The notes beneath the pieces were generated by a model. It searched no databases, was not told the DNA's origin, and was given only the letters and a program-made list of their open reading frames with translations. 52,824 nucleotides of DNA, taken from assembly GCA_903858935.1 (NCBI GenBank), contig CAIOKO010000023.1, positions 1-52,824 of the forward strand, given 5' to 3'. Shown here one piece after another: positions 17,157-26,750 of this stretch; the first letter of the stretch is position 1, and each line of letters starts with the position of its first letter. This stretch comes from an uncultured Schlesneria sp. Its GTDB lineage: Bacteria; Planctomycetota; Planctomycetia; Planctomycetales; Planctomycetaceae. A program made the translations under genes and the position numbers.

Positions 17157-18956
17157 GTGGTCAGCCAGAAACCTTTCCTGATGGGCTTGCTGCTTTGCGT
17201 GTTCACAGGCTGTGGGCAAAACGGCAGTTCGAGCACGCAGGACACCCGACCGGCTGAAATCAAACCAGTTAAAGCCACAAACTCACAGATAGACCTTTCC
17301 AAAGATAAGGATGCCTCGGCCGAAATTCCGTCCGTGGTTTCGCCACGTGTCGCAACAAAGCCCGTCAGCCGTCTCACAACGTTTCCACATTTCGAAGATA
17401 TTGCGGAAAAGATCGGCGTCTCATTCACCTACCTGAACGGAGCCTCGGGTAAGTCTCTGATGGTGGAATCAACCGGAGGAGGAGCCGGGTGGTTCGACTT
17501 TGATGGTGATGGACTATTGGATCTTTACCTTTGCCAAGGTGGAAATCCTGCCAGTGAAAACCGTCCATACGAACCACTGGATCAGCTTTTTCGCCAGATT
17601 GAGCCCGATCGTTTTGTGGCGGTCACCGAGTTCGCTGCGGTGTTTGAACGCTCTTACGGTCAAGGTGTCGCGATTGCCGATTTTGACGACGATGGATTCG
17701 ATGATGTGTACATCACCAACGTCGGTCCAAATGCGCTATTCAAAAACCAGGGGGACGGAACGTTTATTGACGTCAGCTCCGAGGCTGGTGTCGCCAATCC
17801 CCTCTGGAGCAGCAGTGCCGCCTGGGGAGATCTCGATGGCGATGGTGATCTGGACCTCTATGTTTGTAATTACGTTGACTATGATCCCTATCATCCGATC
17901 CCCTGTGGAAATGGGGGTAAGCCGGGAACATGCCATCCCGAAACCATGGATGCTGTCCCCGACGAATGTTACTTTAATCGAGGGAACGGAACCTTCCTTC
18001 CTGAAGCCCAGTCGAGGGGTCTCTTCGGACCACTCAATAAGGCATTGGGTGTCGTGATTGCTGATATGAATAACGATGGCATGCCCGACGTTTACGTCAC
18101 AAACGACACAACGCCCAACTTTCTGTTCATCAATCAGGGAAGTGGTCAATTCGTCGAATCAGGAACGCAACTTGGATGTTCAGTCAGTCGTGATGGCCTG
18201 CCTCAAGCCAGCATGGGGGTTGCATTGGGCGACTTCGATCAAAACGGCTGGCTGGACCTTTACTGCACGCATTTCACGCAGGAATCGAACACCCTTTACA
18301 AGAATCTTGGACCTACGGGTTTTCAGGATGTGACGGGAATCGTTGGACTGCACGCACCGACACTCAAGTACCTTGGGTTCGGCACGATCATGGCGGATTT
18401 CAATCAGGATGGTCATGAGGACATCTTCGTCTCGAATGGCCACATTGACGACTGGCGTGAAAGTGGAAAACTTTGGCAGATGGAACCGCAAATCTTCAGT
18501 TACGAGGGTCCTCGATTTGTGGATTGTGGCCCGATGGCCGGCGACTTTTTCAAAAAGACTGTCATTGGTCGAGGAGTCGCCCGAGCAGACTTTGATAACG
18601 ATGGTGACTGGGATCTGGCGGTGGTCCATCAGAACACACCGACGGCAATTCTGCGAAACGATTCGTCACGGGGAAATTGGTTAAAACTAAGATTTGTCTG
18701 TACGACAAATCGTCGAGGCTGGGGAACCCGCGTTCGCCTTCGACAGGGTGATCGAAATTTGGTCCAGGAGATGGCGGGAGGAACCAGCTATGCGTCCGCT
18801 CACGAAGCAGCGATCATCTTCGGATTGGGTGAAAATTCCGCTGCGGTGCACTTGGAAATTCGCTGGCCTGACGGAGAATTGCAGTCAATCGACGACGTGA
18901 AGACGAATCAGGAACTGGTTCTCAGACAACCTCGCAAAGAAGACTTGCGGAATTGA
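17157..18956 (+). CDS. CRTAC1-family lipoprotein (second copy)
   Basis: About 599 residues with the same architecture as the gene at 13657. A signal with lipobox VFTGC precedes a polar linker, then FG-GAP/VCBS repeats with acidic calcium loops (DFDGDGLLD, DFDDDGFDD, DLDGDGDLD, DMNNDGMPD, DFNQDGHED, DFDNDGDWD), then an ASPIC/UnbV domain (GWGTRVRLRQGDRN, EIRWPDGELQSIDDV). The start is uncertain: GTG 17157 gives a compact lipoprotein signal, the frame is open from TTG 17112, and ATG 17181 would leave the signal too short. No good ribosome site is visible for any. The stop overlaps the next gene by four bases (TTGA), coupling it to a TPR protein. A surface or periplasmic binding role is inferred. 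Confidence 0.88.
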   Translation: MVSQKPFLMGLLLCVFTGCGQNGSSSTQDTRPAEIKPVKATNSQIDLSKDKDASAEIPSVVSPRVATKPVSRLTTFPHFEDIAEKIGVSFTYLNGASGKSLMVESTGGGAGWFDFDGDGLLDLYLCQGGNPASENRPYEPLDQLFRQIEPDRFVAVTEFAAVFERSYGQGVAIADFDDDGFDDVYITNVGPNALFKNQGDGTFIDVSSEAGVANPLWSSSAAWGDLDGDGDLDLYVCNYVDYDPYHPIPCGNGGKPGTCHPETMDAVPDECYFNRGNGTFLPEAQSRGLFGPLNKALGVVIADMNNDGMPDVYVTNDTTPNFLFINQGSGQFVESGTQLGCSVSRDGLPQASMGVALGDFDQNGWLDLYCTHFTQESNTLYKNLGPTGFQDVTGIVGLHAPTLKYLGFGTIMADFNQDGHEDIFVSNGHIDDWRESGKLWQMEPQIFSYEGPRFVDCGPMAGDFFKKTVIGRGVARADFDNDGDWDLAVVHQNTPTAILRNDSSRGNWLKLRFVCTTNRRGWGTRVRLRQGDRNLVQEMAGGTSYASAHEAAIIFGLGENSAAVHLEIRWPDGELQSIDDVKTNQELVLRQPRKEDLRN

Positions 18957-20224
18957 TAACGAACGCCCCAGTGAACAACGAGAACAAAGTGGACGCATCG
19001 TTTGCCCGTCCTGACATTGAACATCCGACACCAGCGAGGCCGCTTACCGGAACTCGTCGCTGGTGGATTCTTCCGCTGGCAATCCTGATTGCTGCTGCCG
19101 TTCCGATCGGTTACCTGTTTCAAACGGTCATGCATAACCGGGCAATCGCGGCCTACGAACAACAGTGCCAGGATTTGAAGCTTAAAAAAAACTGGACTGA
19201 ACTGGCAAAAGTTGCGGAATCCTGGTCCAAAATTGAACCCGGGACCGCCGATCCATGGCTCTATCGCGGTGAGGCAGCGGAAGAGCTGAGCGATTGGAAG
19301 TCGATGATTCAACATCTTGATCGGATTCCTCGGACCGACTCACGAGCCGTACCGGCGTTGTTAAAAAAATCGATCGTTGAATTCGAAAAGTTGAATCGAC
19401 CTTTTGATGGGGCCAGGACGTGTGATCAAGTTCTCGAGCTGAATCCGCAAGTGACAGCGGCGCACAAGCAGACCGTCTTTTTTTACATGATGACCCTGCA
19501 GCGGAAAGAAGCCCTGCGTCGGGTCCGTCGTGCAATTCGACTGAGCCGTGAATCCCCCGAAACTTATGTCTTTCTGGTCAGCGTCAGCTGGCTCAATCCA
19601 GCCTCACTTTATCACAATAACACGATCTGGCTCGAATCAGATCCGGAAAGCGAGATTTTTGAAGTCGCGCGTGCGATGCCCGTTTACACCACGCTGGCAA
19701 AGAACGATCCGAAACATGCTGCGGTGGTGGAACATATCCCGACGGCTGAAAAATTGCTGGAAAAATACCCGCATAATCCAGAGTTACTGTCGTTTTTTAT
19801 CAGCCTGAGTATTTCGAATGGCGAACTGGAGCGGGTTCAAGAACTGGTGCAAGCTTTTCCGCGGGATATCGGAGAGACAGATCCTCGATACTGGCGAGCA
19901 CGGGCGTGGTGCGAAGAAGCACTTGGGGATGTCGACCAGGCAGAAAAATCGCTGCGACGCGGATTTGCTCTGGACCCGTATTGGTGGGTCATTCACTTTC
20001 AATTACATGACCTGCTGCGGCGACAACAGCGGCTTGATGATGCCGCCTATTTCTTTAAAGTCTATAAATTGTCCAAGGACTTGAGTACTGAAATCACAAG
20101 TCTGAATAAATCTCCTGAAAGCCTCGACGAGCAAAATTTTTGTCGAAAATTGCTGGTACTGGCGGAGTTGATCGAAGATGATGAAGTTGTCAACACGTTG
20201 AAACGGCGTGTCGTAACACAATGA
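18953..20224 (+). CDS. TPR-like membrane-anchored protein (partner of second CRTAC1)
   Basis: A 423-residue protein, the same length as the TPR protein at 12389. A polar N-terminus of about 35 residues precedes one transmembrane helix (about 38-58, WWILPLAILIAAAVPIGYLF), followed by helical repeats with TPR-like spacing (SWSKIEPGTADPWLYRGEAAE, SLRRGFALDPYWWVIHFQLH). TTG 18953 is used because it overlaps the upstream stop as TTGA; GTG 18971 is the next option. In this module the CRTAC1 gene comes first and the TPR gene second, the reverse of 12389-15396. The repeats should project into the periplasm. No catalytic motif is seen. Confidence 0.75.
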   Translation: MITNAPVNNENKVDASFARPDIEHPTPARPLTGTRRWWILPLAILIAAAVPIGYLFQTVMHNRAIAAYEQQCQDLKLKKNWTELAKVAESWSKIEPGTADPWLYRGEAAEELSDWKSMIQHLDRIPRTDSRAVPALLKKSIVEFEKLNRPFDGARTCDQVLELNPQVTAAHKQTVFFYMMTLQRKEALRRVRRAIRLSRESPETYVFLVSVSWLNPASLYHNNTIWLESDPESEIFEVARAMPVYTTLAKNDPKHAAVVEHIPTAEKLLEKYPHNPELLSFFISLSISNGELERVQELVQAFPRDIGETDPRYWRARAWCEEALGDVDQAEKSLRRGFALDPYWWVIHFQLHDLLRRQQRLDDAAYFFKVYKLSKDLSTEITSLNKSPESLDEQNFCRKLLVLAELIEDDEVVNTLKRRVVTQ

Positions 20225-20324
20225 ATCTCATCAAGTTTGTTTTGCGGGCGAAAACCGAATGCTGTCACCAGGCAGCGTTGAGGAGTCGTTCGCTTTGTCT
20301 CGTTTTATCGAAAGGAAGTTTGAA

Positions 20325-20804
20325 ATGCGTCGATTCAGCAGCCTGGTTCTGATTTGCTTATGGGGATGTTCATCCGGAGGCCCAGCGCCGCTTCCTCTTT
20401 ACCCGGTGACAGGGAATCTTAAAGTTGATGGCAAACCGCTCGAGGCAACGGCCGTGTCATTGATGCCTGTCGACGCAACGTCCAAAGCCAAACCGGCCGT
20501 CGGCACTACGGACAAAGAAGGCAATTTCAAAATTGCAACAAATGGGGATCGCGGTGCCGCAGCCGGTCCGTATAAGGTCGTGCTCGGTGGGGCCACCGTG
20601 GAAGATTCGAGCACATCCCTAGAGAAGTTGACGCCAGCACAGCAGGCTGCAGAAGTCTCAAAAAGACAGGGAGATCTCGTCAAGAACAAAGGAATGCCCC
20701 TTTCGAAGAAGTACAAATTCCCCAGCGAATGGGCTGATCCAAAAACCTCTCCGAAAACATTTGAAGTGACGACGGGAACGAACGTACTCAATATCGACAT
20801 CTGA
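20325..20804 (+). CDS. Small lipoprotein, carboxypeptidase-regulatory-like (transthyretin-like) fold
   Basis: A 159-residue lipoprotein of a type that commonly accompanies DUF1559 genes in planctomycetes. The signal ends in LWGC (lipidated Cys near residue 15) and is followed by SSGG. YPVTGNLKVDGKPLEATAVS and GTTDKEGNFKIAT are typical of the beta-sandwich found in carboxypeptidase regulatory-like domains, and AAAGPYKVVLGG closes it. GGAAG before ATG 20325 supports this start over the frame start at 20259. It lies 100 bases after the TPR gene and 113 before the cytochrome. It probably stays in the periplasmic leaflet as a structural or binding protein. Confidence 0.8.
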   Translation: MRRFSSLVLICLWGCSSGGPAPLPLYPVTGNLKVDGKPLEATAVSLMPVDATSKAKPAVGTTDKEGNFKIATNGDRGAAAGPYKVVLGGATVEDSSTSLEKLTPAQQAAEVSKRQGDLVKNKGMPLSKKYKFPSEWADPKTSPKTFEVTTGTNVLNIDI

Positions 20805-20917
20805 AACGATTTCGTAGCAAGATCATATGCACGAGGTTGCGCATATCGCCTGACAACAAACCACGTCCAGAATCTGGAAACAGGTAATTCGGTCGGCAGT
20901 TGAAATTGAAGTCGGCA

Positions 20918-22840
20918 ATGACGCATCGAGACGAGGCTCCCATCGAGACGACATCTGGTGGCAAAAAGGCAGCCACGACGACGATCCGACTTGTCGTCGT
21001 GGCCATCCTTCTCACGCTCATTGGTGTCGTGTTCTGGAGAGGGCGCGTAACTTCGCCCCCCCTGAAGGAAAGTATTCCAGCGAATTCATTGACGGTGGCG
21101 AATCAACAAATCGACAACGACCTTCCCGTTGTCGTTAAACCGACACCTCCTCCCGAAGGCTATATCGGAAGTCAAGCTTGTGCAGATTGCCATCCGCAGA
21201 TTGCCGAGCGTTATAACCGGTCGGCGATGGGAAGAACGCTGGCAAAGATTGACCAAACGCCGCCCCCTCATGAAGACTACGACACAAATACGTCGTTCAA
21301 CCGGGGAAATCGTTCGTACCGCGTTGAGAAAAACAATAACCGAGTCTGGCATCATGAATCGGTTTCCGATGACGAAGGAGTGATCTACGACCAGGGAGAA
21401 GAGATCCAATATGCCATGGGGTCGAATACGAGAGGCCGCTCGTACCTGATCTGGCGCGATGGAGCGATGTTCATGTCCCCCATTTCCTGGTATGCCAAAG
21501 ATGGATGGGATCTGTCCCCCATGTATCTGCCAGATCGCCATGTTCGCTTCAGCCGTCGGATTACTGACGCCTGTATCGTCTGTCATAGTGGACGAGTCTC
21601 GCATCAGACAGGACGTGAGCATTTTTTTCCCCAGCCGGTATTTCATGAAGAATCGATCGGTTGCGAACGCTGCCATGGGCCTGGTCAAAACCACGCGGAT
21701 TTTCGACGCCAAATCAAACCGGATGGGATTGATCCGATCCTGTCCCTTTCTGAGTTGCCACCCGCGGAGCGAGACGCGGTCTGCTTTCAATGTCATTTTC
21801 AGGGTGAAGAACGGATTTTACGTTATGGACGAACGGAAACCGATTTCCGGCCAGGGATGAAATTCAGCGATGTCTGGGCGGTTTTCATGAAAGGGAACGG
21901 TACAGACGGCGGAGCCACGATGGCAGTCTCGCAAGCCATGCAGATGCACACGAGCCGTTGTTATCAGACAAGCGGCGCTCGCCTCGGCTGCGCGTCGTGC
22001 CATGATCCTCACGAGTCACCAGATGCTGTTCATCGTGTCGACTTTTTCAACGATCGGTGTCTTCACTGCCACAAAGAACAAGGGTGCTCACTTCCCATCG
22101 AGAAACAGACGGCTGAACCTGCCAGCGGGTCATGCATCCACTGTCACATGCCTCGTCTCAACGCCAGCAACATCCCTCACACGAGTCAAACGGATCACCG
22201 GATTTTGCGGGACCCTGATCGTTTGAAATCCGCAAAGACCGGCAACGAATACACGATGTTCGAGGAAGCAGGAGCGATGATTCCTGAGATCGAGCGAGTT
22301 CGCGTCAAAGGCCTGATGTACTCACTGGTCGCCGAGAAAAAAGGTGATCGTAAATTCGCCGAGGAGGCGCTCAAGCTTCTGGAACAGGCCCAGAAGTCGA
22401 TGCCTGATGATGAATCAATACAACAAGCTCTGGGTGGGGTCTTGACCATGTCAGGCCGCATGCAAGCTGCGGAATCCCTGTCTAAAAAAACGATCAAACA
22501 ATTTCCGCTTAACGAAGTCGCGTTATTGCGTCTGGCAAATGCGGCTCACGATGCAGGACACTATCTCGAAGCGGAAGAATTGTTTAAGCCGTTAATGCAG
22601 CTGAATCCCTGGATGGCAGTGACACATGGACGTCGCGCTCATGCCCTGGGGATGCTGAATCGGTTTGACGCGGCGTTCGAAGAAGCGGAACAGGCTTTGA
22701 AACTTGATCCGACCATCCTGCCGCTCTACGGCTGGCTCAGCCAGGCCTACGCCAGTCGTGGAAATCGCGAGAAAAGCCAGTACTACAAACATCAGGCAGA
22801 GCGACTCGTCAAACGCCTGGCACCTTCGAAACCACAATGA
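20918..22840 (+). CDS. Seven-haem c-type cytochrome with C-terminal TPR repeats
   Basis: A 640-residue membrane-anchored cytochrome. A transmembrane helix near residues 23-42 anchors a periplasmic region containing seven CxxCH haem sites (CADCH near residue 88, then CIVCH, CERCH, CFQCH, CASCH, CLHCH and CIHCH near 406), with further His residues as possible distal ligands. From about residue 460 to the end are TPR-like repeats (FAEEALKLLEQAQKSMPDDE, RFDAAFEEAEQALKLDPTIL). This fits the cytochrome c554-like multihaem group fused to a protein-interaction module. ATG 20918 is preferred to TTG 20900. It closes the CRTAC1/TPR cluster, suggesting the cluster handles electrons or a redox-active surface substrate, but that is inference; no specific donor or acceptor can be read. 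Confidence 0.88.
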   Translation: MTHRDEAPIETTSGGKKAATTTIRLVVVAILLTLIGVVFWRGRVTSPPLKESIPANSLTVANQQIDNDLPVVVKPTPPPEGYIGSQACADCHPQIAERYNRSAMGRTLAKIDQTPPPHEDYDTNTSFNRGNRSYRVEKNNNRVWHHESVSDDEGVIYDQGEEIQYAMGSNTRGRSYLIWRDGAMFMSPISWYAKDGWDLSPMYLPDRHVRFSRRITDACIVCHSGRVSHQTGREHFFPQPVFHEESIGCERCHGPGQNHADFRRQIKPDGIDPILSLSELPPAERDAVCFQCHFQGEERILRYGRTETDFRPGMKFSDVWAVFMKGNGTDGGATMAVSQAMQMHTSRCYQTSGARLGCASCHDPHESPDAVHRVDFFNDRCLHCHKEQGCSLPIEKQTAEPASGSCIHCHMPRLNASNIPHTSQTDHRILRDPDRLKSAKTGNEYTMFEEAGAMIPEIERVRVKGLMYSLVAEKKGDRKFAEEALKLLEQAQKSMPDDESIQQALGGVLTMSGRMQAAESLSKKTIKQFPLNEVALLRLANAAHDAGHYLEAEELFKPLMQLNPWMAVTHGRRAHALGMLNRFDAAFEEAEQALKLDPTILPLYGWLSQAYASRGNREKSQYYKHQAERLVKRLAPSKPQ

Positions 22841-22862
22841 GTTTGATGAGTTTCCCTGAGCA

Positions 22863-23036
22863 TCAAAAAGCCGCCCCTTCCGTGCGGTACCGCCTCCAGT
22901 AGAAAGCAATCGCGAGCAAACCGTTAACGGCACTTAAAAGAATCGTTGGCGCGAGAGCACTTTCTCGCGAAGCCTTGCCGAACGGACATTTCCTCCCGAT
23001 ACTGATAACGTGAGCGGTTGGATTCGTGATCGCCAT
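22863..23036 (-). CDS. Possible small membrane protein (57 residues)
   Basis: An open frame of 58 codons on the minus strand. ATG 23036 is preceded, in its own direction, by AAAGGA with an eight-base spacer. The first 25 residues are polar, and residues 29-47 (APTILLSAVNGLLAIAFYW) could form one transmembrane helix, followed by RRYR. It lies between the cytochrome and the large TPR gene, opposite to both, and its start is 53 bases from the start of the TPR gene. There is no homologue I recognise, so it may be chance. Confidence 0.3.
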   Translation of the reverse strand: MAITNPTAHVISIGRKCPFGKASRESALAPTILLSAVNGLLAIAFYWRRYRTEGAAF

Positions 23037-23089
23037 GCTTCACATCCTTTCGTCGCTTGCAATTCCCACTGAAATCAAAGGACCAACCG

Positions 23090-26000
23090 ATGAAGACCCG
23101 GTTGTTAATGTGGCCAGTCTGGCTGTTGTTGATTGCATTCTCGACACGCCCGCTTGTGGCAGAAGAACCGTACCTGGAATTTCTGCAGGGGCTGCGTGAA
23201 CGAAATTATTTCGATTATGCCCTGTTCTACCTCGATCAACTTGCACAACGACCGAACTTGCCTGCAGAGATGCGGCAACTTATTCCTTATGAAAAAGCAG
23301 TCACGCTGCGCGAAAACGCCAAAACGCTACGCAACCCCGAAAAGCAGCTTGAACAGCTCGATCAAGCGCTGGCGTTTCTTGACCAGTTCGTACAGGAAAA
23401 CCCCGATCACTCTTATAGTGGCGACGCAAACTCCGATCGGGCTGAAATTCTGAGGCAAAAGGGTGAGGTCGAAATATTCCGGTCAAAATCTCCCGCAAAT
23501 CAGGGGAGCAAAGCGGATTTTCAGCGACGCGCACGTGAATTGGTGCAAAAGGCACGTGACGTCGTGAAGCTCGCATTCGACCAGCACGAAGCGGCTTTCA
23601 AAAAGTTCCCGCCTTATATCGATGAACAAAAAGAGCCTAAGCTTCATGCCGATCGAGTACGTGTTGAACGTAGCATGATTCTTGAATCTTTGAGTCTGGG
23701 AAAATGTACCTACGACGAAGCGCAGACCTACGATCCTTCAGCTCCACAGTTCAAGCAACTGCTGAACCAGGCAGCGGATGAATTCGAAAAGATGCATCAA
23801 AGGTATCGCAGCCAGATGGGAGGGCTACATGCCCGGGCATGGCAGGGAAAATGTTTTGAAGAACAGGGAGATTTACAGAAGGCACTCGGGATATACAACG
23901 AATTGCTCGACCACCCGGGTGACGATCCCCTGCTCCAGAGCCTGAAATCACAGACGCTGCAATTTAAACTGATCTGTTTATATGCACGAAACGACTACCA
24001 ATTGATCGTCGACCTGGCAGACGACTGGCTGAAGAAGAACGCAAGCGAGTCCAGAACATCGGTTGGCCTGGGAATTCAGTGGGAGCAAGCTCGCGCTCTC
24101 GATGCGTTAGGCGACAATCGAAATCTTCCCAAACCAGATCAAGAACGGTTCTGGCGACAGGCTCGTACGACCGCCCAGCAGATCAGCCGTTTTCCAGGCG
24201 AATACAAAGACGTCTCACTGTCGTTGGTACAGCGACTGCAGGTAAAGCTCGGTGGTAAAGAAAAGAAGCCCGAGGACTTCGAGACGGCGTTTGGACTGGG
24301 ACGTCAATCCTTCAATTCGGCTCAAGAAGTCAAAAAAGAGTTGGACGCGGCAGTCAGGACACAAAAACCTGCCGAAGAAATGGTGCGGTTGAAGCAAGAC
24401 TGGTCAAACGAGCTGAACGACGCCGCGAAAAACCTTGAACTGGCCATGGTGTTGACCAATCGCCGCGACAACGCAAAAGATGTGGCGACGGCTCGACTGC
24501 TACTCGCCTACACGAATTTCTATCTCCATCGCAATTATGAGGCAGCGATTCTGGCACAGTTTGTGGCTCGCACGACAAGCGATGACGAAGGAAGTGTCGC
24601 GCTGGACGCGGCCCACATGGCCATGGCAGCCTTTGTTCAAGCGTACAACGACAACAAGGTCGAACCGGATAAAAAGCAGGATGAAATGCGGCTGACGATT
24701 AAGGCTGCCAATCTGATCGCAAGTCGCTGGCCCGAAAGTGACAAAGCTAACGAGGCTCGGATGACACTCGGTTCATTGTACACGTCTGCAAAAAAGCCGG
24801 TCGAAGCGGCTGAATGGTTCAGTAAGGTTCCCGAGAACGACGCAAAATATCCTGAAGCACAATTGGCCGCCGGGCAGGCTTACTGGCTTGCTTTCGGTTC
24901 CTCTGTTGGAATGCCGCAAGACTCGCGACCAAGCCCCGAAAAACTTGCAGAATGGAAAGCTGCGGCAGACCGGTACTTGCGATCCGGTATCGAAAAACTT
25001 TCCGCAACTCTGCCAAAAGAAGGGACAGTGCCACTGGAACTCGTCAGTGCAAAGATCTATCTCGCGGAAATCCTGCTCAGCCAGGGAAAAGAGACTGACG
25101 CAATCAAGATGCTTCAGGACGACCCTCAATCTGTCATTAAGGCGATTGCGGTCGCCGACGAATCTCAACGACCTGAAAAGGGAATCCACGGTCGTTTGAT
25201 CGCCAAAACTGTTTACAAGTTGCTGTTACGGTCATATATCGGCCTGGGTCCGGACAAGCTCAATGATGCCCGGGCAACAATGAAGATTCTTGAAGCGATC
25301 GCATCAGGAGATCCCAGTTCAGACCTGACTCACCTCTATGTTGACCTGGGAAAAGGGTTAAAGACTGAATTGGAACGGTTTCGCAGTAACGGTGAAACAG
25401 AACGCTTTAACAAGCTGATGGAAGCCTTCGAGACTTTTCTTGACGACATGTACAAGAAACAGGAAGGCCAGACGCTGGGATCGCTAAGCTGGATCGGAGA
25501 AACCTATTTTGCCTTGGGTGAAATCTCAACGGATGCTTCGAAAACCGCCAGTTATTACGACCGGGCCGCTTCGGCCTTTAACGGGGTTTTGACCCGCGCA
25601 CAGGCCGATTCGGCATTTGCCACCGCCGATCAATTGCTGAACGTGAAAGTTCGACTGGTTCGATGCAACCGTTTGAAAAAGGACTTCAGCACTGCCGAAA
25701 AGCTGCTCAACGAAGTCCTTAAGGCTCGAGGTAACGATCTGCGAACTCAGATTGAAGGTGCCTATGTCTTTCAAGACTGGGGATCAAACGGTGACAACAA
25801 GAAGTTTGTCACCGCGATTGCAGGTAACAAAGAAATCGGGTTGTGGGGTTGGGGAGGAATCGCAAAAAAGATTCAACAACAGAAGAATTTCTCGGAACGG
25901 CCAGACCTGGTCGACAGTTTTCTTGATGCACGCTACGGCGTTTCACTTTGTCGTTTCCGATATGGCAAAGAGCTGGCCCCGAAAGAAAAACAAAAGGCAC

Positions 26001-26632
26001 TGGATGTCTGCGCAATGGAATTGGTCGGATCATCTTCCATTATGAAGACTCTGCCCGATGACAAACGTGCGAAGCTCAACGAACTCTATCGTGATGTCAT
26101 GCGAGAATCAGGCAAGCCAGTTACCGATCTGCCGTGGTCCGTAGACGCTCCATTGGAACAAACGAAGTCAAAAGAAACGATTGATTCCGAGGATAAAACA
26201 CTTGAAACGGAGAAGACGAAACCAGCGAGTCAACCGGAAACTGTCACCCAGAAAAAAGCACAAGAGCCGAAAAATAATGACACTTTGGCATTCACCGTCT
26301 TCCTTCTGAGTCTCCTTTGTGGAGCTGGCGTAATTGGCTGGGTATTTTTTAAGGGAGGCAAGAAGGCCGCCAAGCCGAAAACGATCAGCCGCAAAGAAGA
26401 ACCGGTATCATTCTCGGGCATTGCTGTAGAAAAACCGCAAGCGGCATCCTTTTCTGCACCGATTGCTCCCAGACCTCGACCAAAACCATCAGCTTCGACC
26501 GGCACTGGCACAACTGCAGCTCAACCAGCAGCACCGAAACCTGTTACGAAATCACCGTCACGAACTGAAGGAGCAACGGCACCAGTGCCGAAGCCTCGGC
26601 CGAAACCACCGACGCCTCCTGCGGCGGATTGA
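23090..26632 (+). CDS. Large exported TPR-repeat protein with C-terminal TM anchor
   Basis: A 1180-residue protein. Residues 1-24 are a signal peptide (ending LVA), and about 1040 residues follow of TPR-type helical repeats (for example LEQLDQALAFLDQFVQENPD, GDLQKALGIYNELLDHPGDD). One transmembrane helix at about 1066-1087 and a cytoplasmic tail of Lys, Ala and Pro close it. The large repeat domain should therefore be periplasmic, with a short tail inside. AAAGGA lies upstream of ATG 23090. It heads a plus-strand run with a second TPR protein, a TolQ-like channel and two TolR-like proteins, which suggests it recruits cargo or organises that energised complex. It has no enzymatic motif. Confidence 0.8.
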   Translation: MKTRLLMWPVWLLLIAFSTRPLVAEEPYLEFLQGLRERNYFDYALFYLDQLAQRPNLPAEMRQLIPYEKAVTLRENAKTLRNPEKQLEQLDQALAFLDQFVQENPDHSYSGDANSDRAEILRQKGEVEIFRSKSPANQGSKADFQRRARELVQKARDVVKLAFDQHEAAFKKFPPYIDEQKEPKLHADRVRVERSMILESLSLGKCTYDEAQTYDPSAPQFKQLLNQAADEFEKMHQRYRSQMGGLHARAWQGKCFEEQGDLQKALGIYNELLDHPGDDPLLQSLKSQTLQFKLICLYARNDYQLIVDLADDWLKKNASESRTSVGLGIQWEQARALDALGDNRNLPKPDQERFWRQARTTAQQISRFPGEYKDVSLSLVQRLQVKLGGKEKKPEDFETAFGLGRQSFNSAQEVKKELDAAVRTQKPAEEMVRLKQDWSNELNDAAKNLELAMVLTNRRDNAKDVATARLLLAYTNFYLHRNYEAAILAQFVARTTSDDEGSVALDAAHMAMAAFVQAYNDNKVEPDKKQDEMRLTIKAANLIASRWPESDKANEARMTLGSLYTSAKKPVEAAEWFSKVPENDAKYPEAQLAAGQAYWLAFGSSVGMPQDSRPSPEKLAEWKAAADRYLRSGIEKLSATLPKEGTVPLELVSAKIYLAEILLSQGKETDAIKMLQDDPQSVIKAIAVADESQRPEKGIHGRLIAKTVYKLLLRSYIGLGPDKLNDARATMKILEAIASGDPSSDLTHLYVDLGKGLKTELERFRSNGETERFNKLMEAFETFLDDMYKKQEGQTLGSLSWIGETYFALGEISTDASKTASYYDRAASAFNGVLTRAQADSAFATADQLLNVKVRLVRCNRLKKDFSTAEKLLNEVLKARGNDLRTQIEGAYVFQDWGSNGDNKKFVTAIAGNKEIGLWGWGGIAKKIQQQKNFSERPDLVDSFLDARYGVSLCRFRYGKELAPKEKQKALDVCAMELVGSSSIMKTLPDDKRAKLNELYRDVMRESGKPVTDLPWSVDAPLEQTKSKETIDSEDKTLETEKTKPASQPETVTQKKAQEPKNNDTLAFTVFLLSLLCGAGVIGWVFFKGGKKAAKPKTISRKEEPVSFSGIAVEKPQAASFSAPIAPRPRPKPSASTGTGTTAAQPAAPKPVTKSPSRTEGATAPVPKPRPKPPTPPAAD

Positions 26633-26750
26633 AACTTAGAAAACTCTGATCGCTGGTATCACGGCGTTGCCGGCAAAAAATGGGACCGATAAGCCTGATA
26701 TGTCCCATGAGACCTGTAAAATTGATCAACATAGAAATAAAGGGACCGCA

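Noticed and set aside
21086-21796. Minus-strand open frame of 236 codons
   Set aside because: Antisense to the seven-haem cytochrome; its sequence is Arg-rich and unlike any protein.
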